Positions 12,701 through 22,500 of a DNA stretch of 39,454 nucleotides are shown one piece after another. The DNA comes from Purshia tridentata. Its lineage: Eukaryota; Streptophyta; Magnoliopsida; Rosales; Rosaceae. The notes below the pieces were generated by a model. That model searched no databases and was not told the origin of the DNA. It saw only the letters and a program-made list of their open reading frames with translations. The first letter of the stretch is position 1; each line of letters begins with the position of its first letter. Both the position numbers and the translations under genes were made by a program. The stretch covers positions 1 to 39,454 of the forward strand of contig QANT01008558.1 of NCBI GenBank assembly GCA_003254885.1, given 5' to 3'.

Positions 12701-12797
12701 ACCATCATCAGAAGCCCAACCCCAGGTGCCAGAAATTAAGGAAACCAATGCTCGGACTACAATTTCAACAAGTGACCTGCTTAAAATGTATCCTTGA
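792..12797 (+). CDS. TWD40-2: TWD40-2, WD40-repeat subunit of the TPLATE/TSET endocytic complex
   Basis: Complete gene with 21 coding exons: 792-923, 1007-1091, 1637-1676, 1768-2016, 2160-2259, 2337-2411, 2798-2896, 3664-3780, 3906-4021, 4240-4339, 5362-5720, 6079-6406, 7208-7422, 8045-8263, 8845-9031, 9560-9810, 10327-10419, 10496-10597, 10958-11315, 11810-11947, 12027-12797. They sum to 4,134 nt (1,377 aa) and every junction keeps phase. The start MLRLRAFRPTNEKIVKIQLH matches my memory of Arabidopsis At5g24710, as does the length. WD40 blades fill the N-terminal part (for example IGADKTLAIWDT and VSVWNWEHRQ). Next come an Ala-rich stretch near residues 551-575, a helical solenoid-like part near 900-1120, and a Pro/Ser/Gln-rich disordered tail from about 1150. 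In Arabidopsis the protein belongs to the plasma-membrane TPLATE adaptor complex for clathrin-mediated endocytosis. Exon 3 is only 40 nt. Introns 4 and 7 use GC donors. The longest introns (7, 10, 12) hold no gene. The exon 3 acceptor (1637) is the least certain boundary. Confidence 0.95.
3284..3319 (+). repeat. Poly-G homopolymer in intron 7 of TWD40-2
   Basis: A run of about 35 guanines is interrupted only by an N at 3307 and preceded by a run of thymines. It lies inside intron 7, which also has a GC splice donor. Its true length cannot be trusted, because the N and the homopolymer suggest a sequencing or assembly limit. Confidence 0.9.
7504..7600 (+). repeat. 40-bp tandem repeat, about 2.4 copies, in intron 13 of TWD40-2
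   Basis: The unit begins GAATTTGCATGTTATTCCCA and recurs at 7504, 7544 and 7584 (the last copy is partial), with only a few substitutions between copies. It lies in intron sequence and does not touch the flanking exons. The repeat keeps one + strand frame open, which explains a spurious open frame there. Confidence 0.85.
12513..12732 (+). repeat. 27-nt coding minisatellite in the TWD40-2 tail
   Basis: Inside the last exon a 27-nt unit encodes a 9-residue repeat of the type QSEAPSQAP, with about eight tandem copies of varying quality (residues roughly 1284-1356). The middle copies are nearly identical (GAGGCGCCCTCCCAAGCGCC recurs), indicating recent expansion or gene conversion, while the outer copies are more diverged. 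Because 27 is a multiple of three, copy-number change lengthens or shortens the disordered tail without breaking the frame. Confidence 0.85.
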
Positions 12798-13649
12798 AGA
12801 CCTTGACCCAGAAACCTATTGTCTGTCGCAGGCCAACGGCAGAAATTCTAGTGATTCATCCAGTAACAGTCTATGGGATTTTTCATATAAAGAAGAAACC
12901 ATGGTGGTCTCTCGTCCTGTGCATTGACGGGCAAAGCGTGTGATATCATTTTGTATTTTGATTAGTAGTTAGTAGTACTGATGTCTATATATCTTGTAAG
13001 CTTTGATTTTTTGTTTATTTTGTCTCTATTCTCTGTATTAATTTCTGTATTGTTCATTTGTTTCTTCTTTATGTTGATTTCAGCTGATTTGTACTGATGA
13101 GGGAGGATTTATTAGTCGAATGGCATTGCATTAAGTTATTTTATTAAATTTATGCACTCATTATTCATTTTACAACTATTTCTATCACTACCTTATATAA
13201 AAAAACAAAAAAAAATGCAAAGAATAAACAACAAAGAGAGAATGAACTCCAAATGTATCCTGTAGACCTGTTTTATGCCGTAGTGTTTCTGAAACTTGGT
13301 AACAAAATAAAGTTGTAATATACTTGTCTCTTTCATCCTATATGTGCAAAGATCAATAGAACTTTTAGCCAGAACAAATTGAGCAGTTTTAAACTTATTT
13401 TCCTCACTAAATACCAAAGATTCTAGATCATCTCACTTACGTTATCGATTCTTTGTATTTTTCTGAATTCCACACTTTTTAGAACCTTGAACCTAGTGAT
13501 GACTTGTAGGATTTAAAGCAAATTGGTTTAAATAATAAAAACAGAAAACCTTAAAGTGCAAAGTGAGTGGAATATGTTGTGGGTGAGGATTATTTTTTTT
13601 GAGGATACGGCACGAAGCCGATTAAAAAAAATTATTAATTCATACGGGT
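12798..13649 (+). other. 3' flank of TWD40-2
   Basis: This T-rich sequence follows the stop codon and probably includes the 3' untranslated region, perhaps to about 13.1 kb. I see no unambiguous AATAAA signal in the expected place. A 3' read-through frame continues for about 40 codons after the stop in another frame but has no recognisable content. No gene is visible. Confidence 0.4.
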
Positions 13650-13748
13650 CTATTCTCCAGCCAAACAATGACAATCTAAACCATAGCGAGCTAGCTTATG
13701 AGCCACATTATTATAATCACAAGGTTGATAACTAATAGTGGTTCTCAC
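13650..13748 (-). mobile_element. LINE-type RNase H fragment
   Basis: Read on the - strand, about 32 codons give the sequence NNVAHKLARYGLDCH, flanked upstream by ISYQPCDY and followed by a stop. The N-x-V-A-H-x-L-A-R/K pattern after a short beta strand is the C-terminal signature of the RNase H domain carried by plant LINE retrotransposons and related RNase H-like genes. The rest of the element is not recognisable on either side. I infer a short decayed remnant of a non-LTR retroelement. Confidence 0.5.
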
Positions 13749-14261
13749 TACCTAACCATATTTTTAACCCAAACATACCATTATTGTGAAAAAAAAAAAA
13801 ATAAAGGAAATAAAGGAAGAAATGACTGAAAAATAAATAGATTTGGAGGATAAATGTTTTATCCAGAGAGTAATGACCAAAGATAGGATGGAAACGCTTT
13901 ATTTTACTACCAGAAAGAGAAATGAGTCAAAGACCAAGTCAAGAACAAGAAAATAAATAGCATTATTTATCACGTGACTAGAAAAGGGAAGAGAAAAGAT
14001 CTTCTGCCAAATATATTTAAAAGCAAACCTTCCACATGAACGGAAATAAATAAAAAATATGAAGAAAACAGAATTAAACTTTTAGAACAATGTACTAAAG
14101 CCTACCTAAATGCCAAATGCTGAAAGAAAATTGCTTGAAGAAGCAAAAGAAAAGTTTGAAATTTGAATATTTAGAGAGAATGGATTTGGGTTTTTTCAAT
14201 TAGGGTTGTTGATGATGTCTTTCTTTCCTCTAAAGTGTGCATTTTATAGTCCTTTCTAAGG

Positions 14262-14275
14262 TTTAGGGTTTTAGG
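14262..14275 (+). repeat. Telomere-like / telo-box motif next to a duplication boundary
   Basis: The sequence GTTTAGGGTTTTAGGG carries two tandem TTTAGGG words, the plant telomere repeat on this strand. It ends directly at the first base of the 0.72-kb tandem duplication at 14276. Two units are few enough to occur as an ordinary telo-box element, so its position is the only reason to note it. Confidence 0.6.
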
Positions 14276-15721
14276 GTCTTTTTCTAGATGTCTTGCACTT
14301 GTAGGGCTCTTTGTGATTTGACATGCCCTACCTAACATTGTATCTCTGCGAGCTTTATGCATACCACATTTGTACTTTTGCAAGCTACAATGCAATTCAC
14401 TTTTCAGACTTTGTCCCCTAAATGACGTCATGAATATTCTCTCTATCGCTGGCCTTACTTTCACCCAATGTTTGATGGACCTTGTTACAACCAGGTTTTT
14501 CTTATTTGGCCGTAATGCTACGTTTGATACTGCTTCAATCGAAGTCTAATTGTGGCCGAAATTATGTTGTCTCGACCGAGATTTTATTATTGATTTGGGC
14601 TAAGATGCGACTCCTTTTCCACGTGGCAAGAACACGGTAGTGATACTTGGCATTTTTAGGGCTAGGTCTTACAGGATGGTTAAGTCTTCTAATGAATCTA
14701 CCGGCCAAAAACAAAAGTCTTCTAATGAATCTATGTAAACCATTTTTTTATTGTTTGCATGTCGCTGCACCTTTTCAAGTAAAATGTTGCAAAAGGAATG
14801 ATTATTGAGAGATCTTACTTTCTCTTAGGACTAGATTGGTTGAATTGAATCATTATATGTAATCTAATAATATGACCATTCTTCAAAAAAAGTAAGTTTA
14901 CAAGGAATTAATTTAGCTTGATGGTAACCAAGCTTTGTAATTAAGAATACAAGATCCAGTGAGATTCATCTAATAACACTCTCAAATCAACAATGCAAGT
15001 TGTCTTTTTCTAGATGTCTTACACTTGTAGGGCCCTTTGTGATTTGACATGCCCTACCTAACATTGTATCTCTGCCAACTTTATGCATACCACATTTGTA
15101 CTTTTGCTAGCTACAATGCAATTCACTTTTCAGACTTTCTCCCCTTAATGACGTCATGAATATTCTCTCTATCGTTGGCCTTACTTTCACCCAATGTTTG
15201 ATGGACCTTGTTACGACCAGGTTTTTCTTATTTGGCCGTAATGCTATGTTTGATACTGCTTCAATCGAAGTCTAATTGTGGCCGAGATTATGTTGTCTCG
15301 GCCGAGATTTTATTATTGATTTGGGCTAAGATGCGACTCCTTTTCCACGTGGCAAGAACACGGTAGTGATACTTGGCATTCTTAGGGCTAGGTCTTACAG
15401 GATGGTTAAGTCTTCTAATGAATCTACCGGCTAAAAACAAAAGTCTTCTGATGAATCTATGTAAACCATTTTTTTATTATTTGCATGTCGCTGCACCTTT
15501 TCAAGTGAAATGTTAAAAAGGAACGATTATTGAGAGATCTGACTTTCTCTTAGGAATAGATTGGTTGAATTGAATCATTTAATCTAATAATATGACCATT
15601 CTTCACAAAAAGTAAGTTTACAAGGAATTAATTTATCTTGATGGTAACCAAGCTTTGTAATTAAGAATACAAGACCCAGTGAGATTCATCTAATAACACT
15701 CTCAAATCAACAATGCAAGTG
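14276..15721 (+). repeat. Head-to-tail tandem duplication, unit about 0.72 kb
   Basis: Copy 1 (14276-15001) and copy 2 (15002-15721) match base for base over nearly their whole length, with a scatter of substitutions and one 5-6-nt indel near 14854 versus 15579. Both begin GTCTTTTTCTAGATGTCTT and end CAATGCAAGT. Each copy has a TGACGTCA-like site (near 14424 and 15149) and a CACGTG G-box (near 14620 and 15346), so promoter-like words were duplicated together. The only open frames run antisense through copy 1 and look like chance. The low divergence suggests a fairly recent event or ongoing conversion. Confidence 0.9.
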
Positions 15722-15785
15722 GTCTTGCAAGAAAGTTTCAACTCTTTTCCAAGGAGCAAAGTGCCTAGAGTCCTTTTGCAATTTG

Positions 15786-15891
15786 CAACAATAGCCATCT
15801 ATGTCTACAAACAACAAGCAATAATAGCCATCTTTGTCTACAAACAACAGGCAATACTAGCCATCTTTTTCTACAAGCAACAAGCAATAAG
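15786..15891 (+). repeat. 33-bp minisatellite, three copies plus a partial
   Basis: The unit starting CAATAATAGCCATCTTTGTC recurs at 15786, 15819 and 15852 with a partial copy from 15885. Since 33 is divisible by three, the repeat keeps frames open on both strands and yields an 11-residue protein repeat in translation. The surrounding sequence shows no sign of a gene. Confidence 0.85.
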
Positions 15892-17072
15892 ATCAATAAT
15901 GTTACCACCATCCCAGAAATAGATCTACCATTTTTTTGCTTTTCTCCTCCAAAGTCAAGACCAATGGGTCCCAAATTTCAGCTATCACAAGGTCTAAAAT
16001 TCAGAACAAGAAGTCAAACCATTCTGATCTGAATCATTAACAAAACCAAATGGTAAGCGTAACAAATAATAGTGGAAAGTAGCCTTATATGCAGAGTCAT
16101 CAATGGAATAATGGGAAAGCCATAGTTTTTTTAAGTCATCAATGGAATCATTATACAGATATTTTTTAAGTCCAATCTTTTAATTAATTAAGCCATAGTG
16201 TATTAAGCGTAACAAATATTAAGAACCCATGCTGATGAAGAGAACTGAGAAGTGCTCCACTTTTTTTTTTTTTTTTTTTCAAAGTTTGTAATTATATAAT
16301 TTCTAGACATGCTAATTAAAGTATTTAATTTTACAATTATACCTTCATTTTTTTGTTTAACTGTTTTATTGAATTACAAATACTTTAGGCAATTTTATTT
16401 TTGGTGAAGCTTGTTCGCCAAATCCTAGCGATCGAGCAAGAGCTAGTTTGAATGAATTGTAAGGAAAAATATGGAATAAATATTATCTAATATCTATTAA
16501 ATAATAAATTGACCGAAAAGATAGGTTGCCAGTGCAATAAATATTGAAAAGACCATACACTTAACAGTATGAGCCACCACACCGTTTAAAGTTAGTTAAT
16601 GGAAAGCCAATGAAAAGCCATGCATGCTTGGGAAAGTTAGTTGTACGTAGTCCAATCTTTTCTGGTCCAAAGGCGACCTATTCATCAGCCTATTAAGACA
16701 GATTATGAATACTCCACCACATTATCAGTTTTCTGTTCCATAGATTACGAGTCATTTTTTAGATAACCATAAGATTTAAAAATATTTGAAGTTTTCAAAA
16801 TATTAGTAAATAACATATAGCAAAGTAATTAATACTGTTTCTTATATATATATATATAATCCAATTTTATACTTGAAGAGATAAACATATATTAATAAGA
16901 ATAACTACACATTGCTAGTTAACATCATAAATGATGAGTGAGTCCGAAATGTGGGTTTGACACTTTGAATTTCTACATTTAGAGTTCCCATATCATATTA
17001 AAAATTTTCTAGACAATAAAAACTTAAATGGTCAAAAAATAGATCAACAATATATATATATATATGGAAATT
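15892..17072. other. AT-rich intergenic DNA
   Basis: There is no gene, RNA or complete mobile element that I can support. A T run of about 20 lies near 16261-16279, and short TA microsatellites occur near 16847 and 17050. Stops are frequent in all frames. Confidence 0.5.
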
Positions 17073-17396
17073 TTTAGTAAAAGTAAGGACATCATCTTTG
17101 AACCTATTATTTAATAATCAGAACAGCTCATATTTTAGAATTTCATTTAATTATTATCCTTGCAAAAAATCAACAAAATAAGAAACTGTTTAGCAAGCTT
17201 GTTACAACCAACATCATTTCAATTTTATCTAACGGACTATATTTGTCAGCACAGTTTATATGACCAAACAAGTATTCAACTAATTGATTTTTTACAAGGA
17301 TGATCTTTGAAAAGGGATCTAAAAAATGAATAGTTCCGATTATGAAACTACATTGTCGAGTGGTATTTAGAGATGATGTTCTTACTTTTCTTAAAG
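17073..17396. mobile_element. Foldback (MITE-like) element A
   Basis: The left arm AAAGTAAGGACATCATCTTT (near 17080) is matched in inverted orientation by the right arm ending near 17395 (AAGAAAAGTAAGAACATCAT when reversed and complemented). Inner parts also pair: AATAATCAGAAC on the left against ATAATCGGAACTATTC from the right, and CCTTGCAAAAAATCAA against CCTTGTAAAAAATCAA. The element has no coding capacity. It shares inner words (GATGATCTTTG, TTGCAAAAAAT) with elements B-D just downstream, so I place all four in one family, with A the most diverged. Confidence 0.6.
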
Positions 17397-17432
17397 TAAG
17401 AACATCTTACTTGAACAGAACTATATATATAG

Positions 17433-17824
17433 CTCCCTTCCATTGAGGTATACCTCATCTTAAAAAATTAATGAGGTATGGTTTGTGAAACTCACTCGAT
17501 TTGTACTATAATTTGATGGTCAAAGTCGTCTATTTTCTAATTCTCTATACAATGATCATCCCTAAAAAAAAAAAAAAATCGGAAATCATTTAAACATTTG
17601 ATTAAAGGGTAATCATTTCAATTGTTTAAGAAATCATTATGTTCGTTATTTTATCACAATTAGATGTCTTAATTAACAGTTTATAATTTTTCCAATTTTT
17701 TATAAAGATAATCTTTGTATAGAGATTTAAAAATAAATGGGTTTGATCATTAAATTATAGTGCGGAGTAAGTCCCATAAGCCATACATCAACATGTTTTA
17801 AATGAAGTATACATTAACGAAAGG
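17433..17824. mobile_element. Foldback (MITE-like) element B with possible 9-bp target duplication
   Basis: The left end CCTTCCATTGAGGTATACCT pairs with the right end, which reads CCTTTCGTTAATGTATACTT on the opposite strand. Pairing continues inward through ACTATAATTTGATGGTCAAA against ACTATAATTTAATGATCAAA and CTCTATACAATGATCATC against CTCTATACAAAGATTATC. The word TATATATAG flanks both ends (just before 17433 and from about 17825). A 9-bp duplication would fit Mutator-like elements, but the word is low in complexity and could be chance. No protein is encoded. Confidence 0.65.
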
Positions 17825-18450
17825 TATATATATAGGCACGTAGCAACTTCGAAGATACCTTAAATTCTCAGTGAATGTGGCCGCATGGATTTGTCTAAAC
17901 TTCTTTTCAAGACTCCCAACTAAATTTCCAGTATCCTTCTGCAAGCCAGCTCAGTTATATATATCACGTGATTAGAGATTAATGTTAAAAATATCTCTCC
18001 ATTTCATATATAAATAATTAAGTAAGCATGATAATTAATATTATATATATGTAGTGCAAAGCACCATTCACGCACTCAGTGAATTGGACATATACAGAAG
18101 ACGTACGAAATGCCATTGCAAATAGATTAAAGATGAAAATGTCCTTGAATATATGTCAAAATAAAAATGCCAATTTTAGATGTTCAAAATCTCATAATTA
18201 AAAAGTAGTGATGACTAATTATATATAACTTATGACTTTTTTTTTCCTTCATTTTTTAATCTTATTCTAGGCAAGGTTTTTTAGGGTATAAATCGTCAAC
18301 TTAAACTTGTTTCTAATCGGTTTTAAATCTCATAGTTTTGAAATCTCGTTTATCGGTTAGGATTTGGGGTGCCCAAAATTCGAGAATAAAAATCTAAAAT
18401 CTAACATCGAATGATGATTTTATCTATATCTTAAAATATAATTAACTTTA
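17825..18450. other. AT-rich intergenic DNA between foldback elements
   Basis: This stretch has many stops in all frames, TA-rich runs and no gene or RNA that I recognise. It separates foldback elements B and C. Confidence 0.45.
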
Positions 18451-18720
18451 GAGCTCACACTATATAATATTTCAATGATTTTTATTCAAAGATTATCTTT
18501 GTAAAAAATTTGCCAAATCGAAAATCATTTTTTTATCTAACTTTGATCAAACAAATTGACAAACCAAATAATTTTTATAAAACTTTTTATTTGTTTGATC
18601 AAAGTTAAATAGGTAAATGATTTTCGATTTGGCTAGCTAATTTCTTGCAAAGATAATCTTTGAATAGAGACCTAAAAAATATATAGTTCGAATTATTGAA
18701 AAACTACATGGAGTGGGCAC
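18451..18720. mobile_element. Foldback (MITE-like) element C
   Basis: This is a long imperfect palindrome of about 270 bp. The left arm runs CAAAGATTATCTTTG, CCAAATCGAAAATCATTT, TAACTTTGATCAAACAAAT. The right arm gives the same order when reversed and complemented, leaving a loop of about 25 bases near 18565-18585. The core is nearly identical to that of element D (CAAATCTGAAATTATTTG, TAACTCTGATCAAACAAAT), showing common origin. There is no open frame. A transcript across it would form a long hairpin. Confidence 0.75.
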
Positions 18721-18784
18721 ATCGATCATTCTTATCCCACAAATAAGTTTAAATGTGGGATCCCATACTTGGATATATATAGAC

Positions 18785-19180
18785 CAAGGCTCCATTGTGG
18801 AATTTTCACAAACTTTTAATTTGTAGAATCCCCCTTGTGGGGGCCCACACGAGTTGTTTTGTATTGATTCGAACCGTTCATTTTTTATATCTTTATTGAT
18901 TGATCAACCTTGCAAAAAATTAGCCAAATCTGAAATTATTTGTCTATCTAACTCTGATCAAACAAATGGACGAACCAAATATTTTTGAGGAAACCGTCCA
19001 TCTGTTTGATCAAAGTTAGATAGGCAAATGGTTTCCGATTTGAATATTTTTTTGCAAAGATGATCAATCAATGAAGATGTAATAAATAAACGGTTCAGAT
19101 CGATACAAAACGACTTGTGTGGGCCCTATAAGGAGATCCCACAAATTAGAAATTTGTTAGAATCCCACAATAGAGTCTTA
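18785..19180. mobile_element. Foldback (MITE-like) element D, nearly complete palindrome
   Basis: The 396-bp element pairs along almost its whole length. The ends read CAAGGCTCCATTGTGG and, from the other side, TAAGACTCTATTGTGG. Inward come GGGCCCACACGAGTTGTTTTG and its partner, then ATTGATTGATCAACCTTGCA against TTGATTGATCATCTTTGCAA. The loop, flanked by GGACG and CGTCC, lies near 18975-19000. This is the best-preserved member of the local family and ends about 350 bp upstream of the laccase TATA box. I cannot assign a transposon superfamily, because the flanks are TA-rich and no clear target duplication stands out. Confidence 0.8.
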
Positions 19181-19532
19181 CTATATATGTATATATACTT
19201 GTTTATACATATATGGAGCGGTTCCCCTAACTTGAAACTCAACTCTGACTTGCTTTTTACCAAAAGAATAATAGATTAATAGAAAGATTTAAGATATATA
19301 AAAATTTCGTCACATGCATATTACTAAATTTGTTTCCATCTAACCTTATAACAAGCTTTCAACGTACCTTTTTAATATCAGAGTGAGTCAACTCAGTTTT
19401 ACCTAACTATTGCATGAGTTTGAGAAGAAATAAATAACTGGCAGCTGTTAGAAAGAATCGGATACCCCAAATCCAGTGTCCAACTTAAGAGCTAGTACTG
19501 TGTCTTGGACTTGCTCTTAGTACTCCAGCTAC

Positions 19533-19545
19533 CTATATATATATC
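19533..19545 (+). promoter_or_regulatory. TATA box of the laccase gene
   Basis: The sequence CTATATATATATC lies about 46-58 bp upstream of the laccase start codon. A TATA box here would place transcription start near 19570, giving a very short leader. It is the only strong TATA-like site close to the start. The assignment is by position and composition. Confidence 0.6.
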
Positions 19546-19590
19546 AACACAACTAAATTAAGTAATTGGGCTTGTCGAGTGAAGAAGGTG

Positions 19591-22500
19591 ATGCATATCA
19601 TGGGTATGTTCCCAGGTTATCTGGGTTTTCTGCTTCTCTTTGGGGCTCTCCTTTGCATTGTTGAAGGTCGTGTCCACTACTATGACTTTGTTGTAAGTCT
19701 CTCTCTCTCTCTCAATCTCTCTCAACTAGCACATTACATTTGGATAAAGTTTTGAGTCATTACAAATATCAGTTTATGTTTATAAAACTTGGTTAAAATT
19801 GATTAATGATAATCTTAATCTAAGTTACTTACAATTTTTATCTTAATTTGGTGTTTGTGGTTTGCAATCAATTAATGTACATGTAGTTGAAGGAGACCAA
19901 CTTTACGAGGCTATGTAGCACTAAAAGCATGCTTGTAGTGAATGACAGTTTACCAGGGCCGACCATTCGTGTACAAAAGGGAGATACTGTCTATGTTAAT
20001 GTTCAAAATCAAGGAGACTATGGCCTTACTATTCACTGGTATTCCTCTCTCTTCCTCTCTCTCTCTCTCTCACTCACATTTATTAATGAAATAATGCATC
20101 AGTAATAAGTAGATATGTAATTATATTATTAATTCAAAGTAAATAAAACAGAAAATTAGAGTTCAGTCCTCATTACATTTATTTTTTAAATTGAAATTTT
20201 ATGTTTTGTTTGGTTTAAATAAATCACTTTGACCACCACTGTCACGTCAAACAATAATAAATATGCCATCAATTTTTCTTTTTAGGGTATAGAGAACTGG
20301 TTCATTTTATATCCTCCTAAAGTGTAAATTAAATAAGATTTCAGGAAGCTGCATTAAACCAACAATCAGTATCGATGGCTCAAAAAATAAGCAAAAATAC
20401 ACTGCCAAATACTCGACAATGGTTGTTGAGCACTTGGCGCCTGGTATGAGTAAAAAGAAAAAAAGAAACTAATGAACCAATATTGTGTGACATGGAATAG
20501 CTAAAATATTCTTGAAGTTTAATTAAAATTAAAAGTCATAAGGTTTGGTCTGTAAATGTAAAATTAAAGAACCTAGCTGAAAGTCTTCTCAAATAAAATT
20601 CGAAGTGAACCTGGTCTAAATTTGAAAAAATGAAATAACTTTTATAAATGTTATGTAGGCATGGAGTTCATCAACCAAGAAATCCATGGTCAGATGGTCC
20701 AGAGTACATCACACAGTGCCCTATTGAACCTGGGACAAATTTTACCTATGAGGTTATATTTTCTGATGAGGAAGGAACAGTTTGGTGGCATGCTCATAGT
20801 GATTGGACGAGAGTTGGTGTCTATGGTGCCATTGTTGTCATGCCCTTAAACGAAACAGGCTTTCCATTTCCACAGCCTGATGGAGAAGAAATCGTCCTGC
20901 TCGGTATGTACACTATAAGCTTTTGCTCTCATCAATTTTCTCACTCTTGTTGTTGTACACTCATTTGGGTCATAACATTTTTGCAGTAAAATTTTTATTT
21001 TTGATAAATAAAATTGCAGTAATTGAATTTGAAAAGCAGAGTCCTTGATTGTTGTGTTACATACAATAGATGAGATTTGTCGTCTAGTTATAAGGTTTAC
21101 ATGAGTAGTAATTTTATAAAACTATTCTTTTGCTCAATGCCCAACTAATAATATGACAAGGTGGGTGGGCATAGGCAGGTGTTGTCGTCAAAGTCAAAGA
21201 GTCAAGGATAGATCTTTAGGTGGGAGAGTGAGCAGAGAAAAAGTTTTTTTTTTTTTTAGAAGGTCCAAAATCTAGTCTCCCTTCCCTACCTAACCAAAAA
21301 CCCTTTTTTTTTTTTTTTTTTCAAAAGTGAAACTTTGGCCATTTTTTTTTATCTTGAGTTCAATTTTGTTTATTTTTTGTTGTATTCAACCCAAAAAAAT
21401 AGGGCAGTCATTGCAGTTTATTTCTTCTTCTTAAAAAGGAGTGTGGGTGGGATAAAGTATGCCCATTTGAGTTATAAGCTCCACAAGTAGCTGACCAAAT
21501 GAATAAGTTGTATCTGATATAATTCTGAAATTTTGTTATTGTGAAAGATTATTACATACAAAATTAGAATTCCAAGTAATTGTTAAGGGGTTTGAAAAAC
21601 AGATGACTTAATAAACACTGCACATAAATGAAAATGTAGCACCTTTTGATGGCTTGCACATAAATATCAGTGAGCTTATTTTCCTTCTCTTCTTGTTCTT
21701 GCAGGATCTTGGTACATTGATGACGTGAACAAACTGGTTGAGGAGGCCCTCCAAGATGGTGATGATACTCCCAGCTCTGATGCCTACACCATCAATGGAC
21801 AACCGGGAGATTTGTGCCCATGCTCAAATGGTACATGACTATATGCTCCAATGGTGTATGACTATATGTGTGTGTGAGTGAATGTTGAATCCATATATAT
21901 GAGTAATCAACATTTGTTTCACGTGAATCCATATATGTGTGTGTGTGTGTGTCTAAGTGGTTGATACACATGAATTCAGTGAGATATATACATGTTTTGA
22001 AGGATACATATCAAAAGTTTAGAAGAGATCTTTGGTTTTGGTTTTAACTATTGCAGTACCATTAATGTTTCTTTATGAAATGAAGGGAGTTAGGAGGCTG
22101 CAAATTCTTACTATATCCTTGGGCACAAATCTTACCATATGAACTTATTAGAATTTTGATTCCATCAACCAAATGGAAAATGTCCTCATTCATTTTACCT
22201 GAACAAGAAGTTGTAAAGAATACTCAGAAAGCAAACTCAAGTTCCATATCTGATATATTTCATTGTTGTCTTGCAGACAGTACACACCGCTGGCAAGTAG
22301 AGTATGGCAAGACCTACCTTCTACGCTTGGTCAATGCAGCAATGAATGTAGAACTATACTTCGCGATTGCTGAACATACTCTCACTGTTGTTGGTATCGA
22401 TGGAGCATATGTTAAACACATCATTACCGATTATATCATGATTAGCCCCGGACAAACAATGGATATTTTGGTCACAGCAAACCAGTCTCTTGGTCAGTAT

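Noticed and set aside
12349..12927. 192-codon frame overlapping the last TWD40-2 exon
   Set aside because: His/Pro/Gln-rich shadow of the repetitive coding exon in another frame. The conserved frame ends at 12797.
14171..14464. 97-codon - strand frame at the start of the 0.72-kb duplication
   Set aside because: The second copy does not keep the same frame open over its length, and the peptide has no family pattern.
15786..15891. Possible CRISPR-like array
   Set aside because: Units are contiguous with no unique spacers, and the window is plant nuclear DNA.
15713..15974. Open frames on both strands with an 11-residue repeat
   Set aside because: Both are produced by the 33-bp minisatellite. 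A unit divisible by three keeps frames open by itself.
18860..18880. GATTCGAACC resembling a tRNA T-loop
   Set aside because: It lies inside the palindrome of foldback element D, with no acceptor stem, D-arm or anticodon arm around it.
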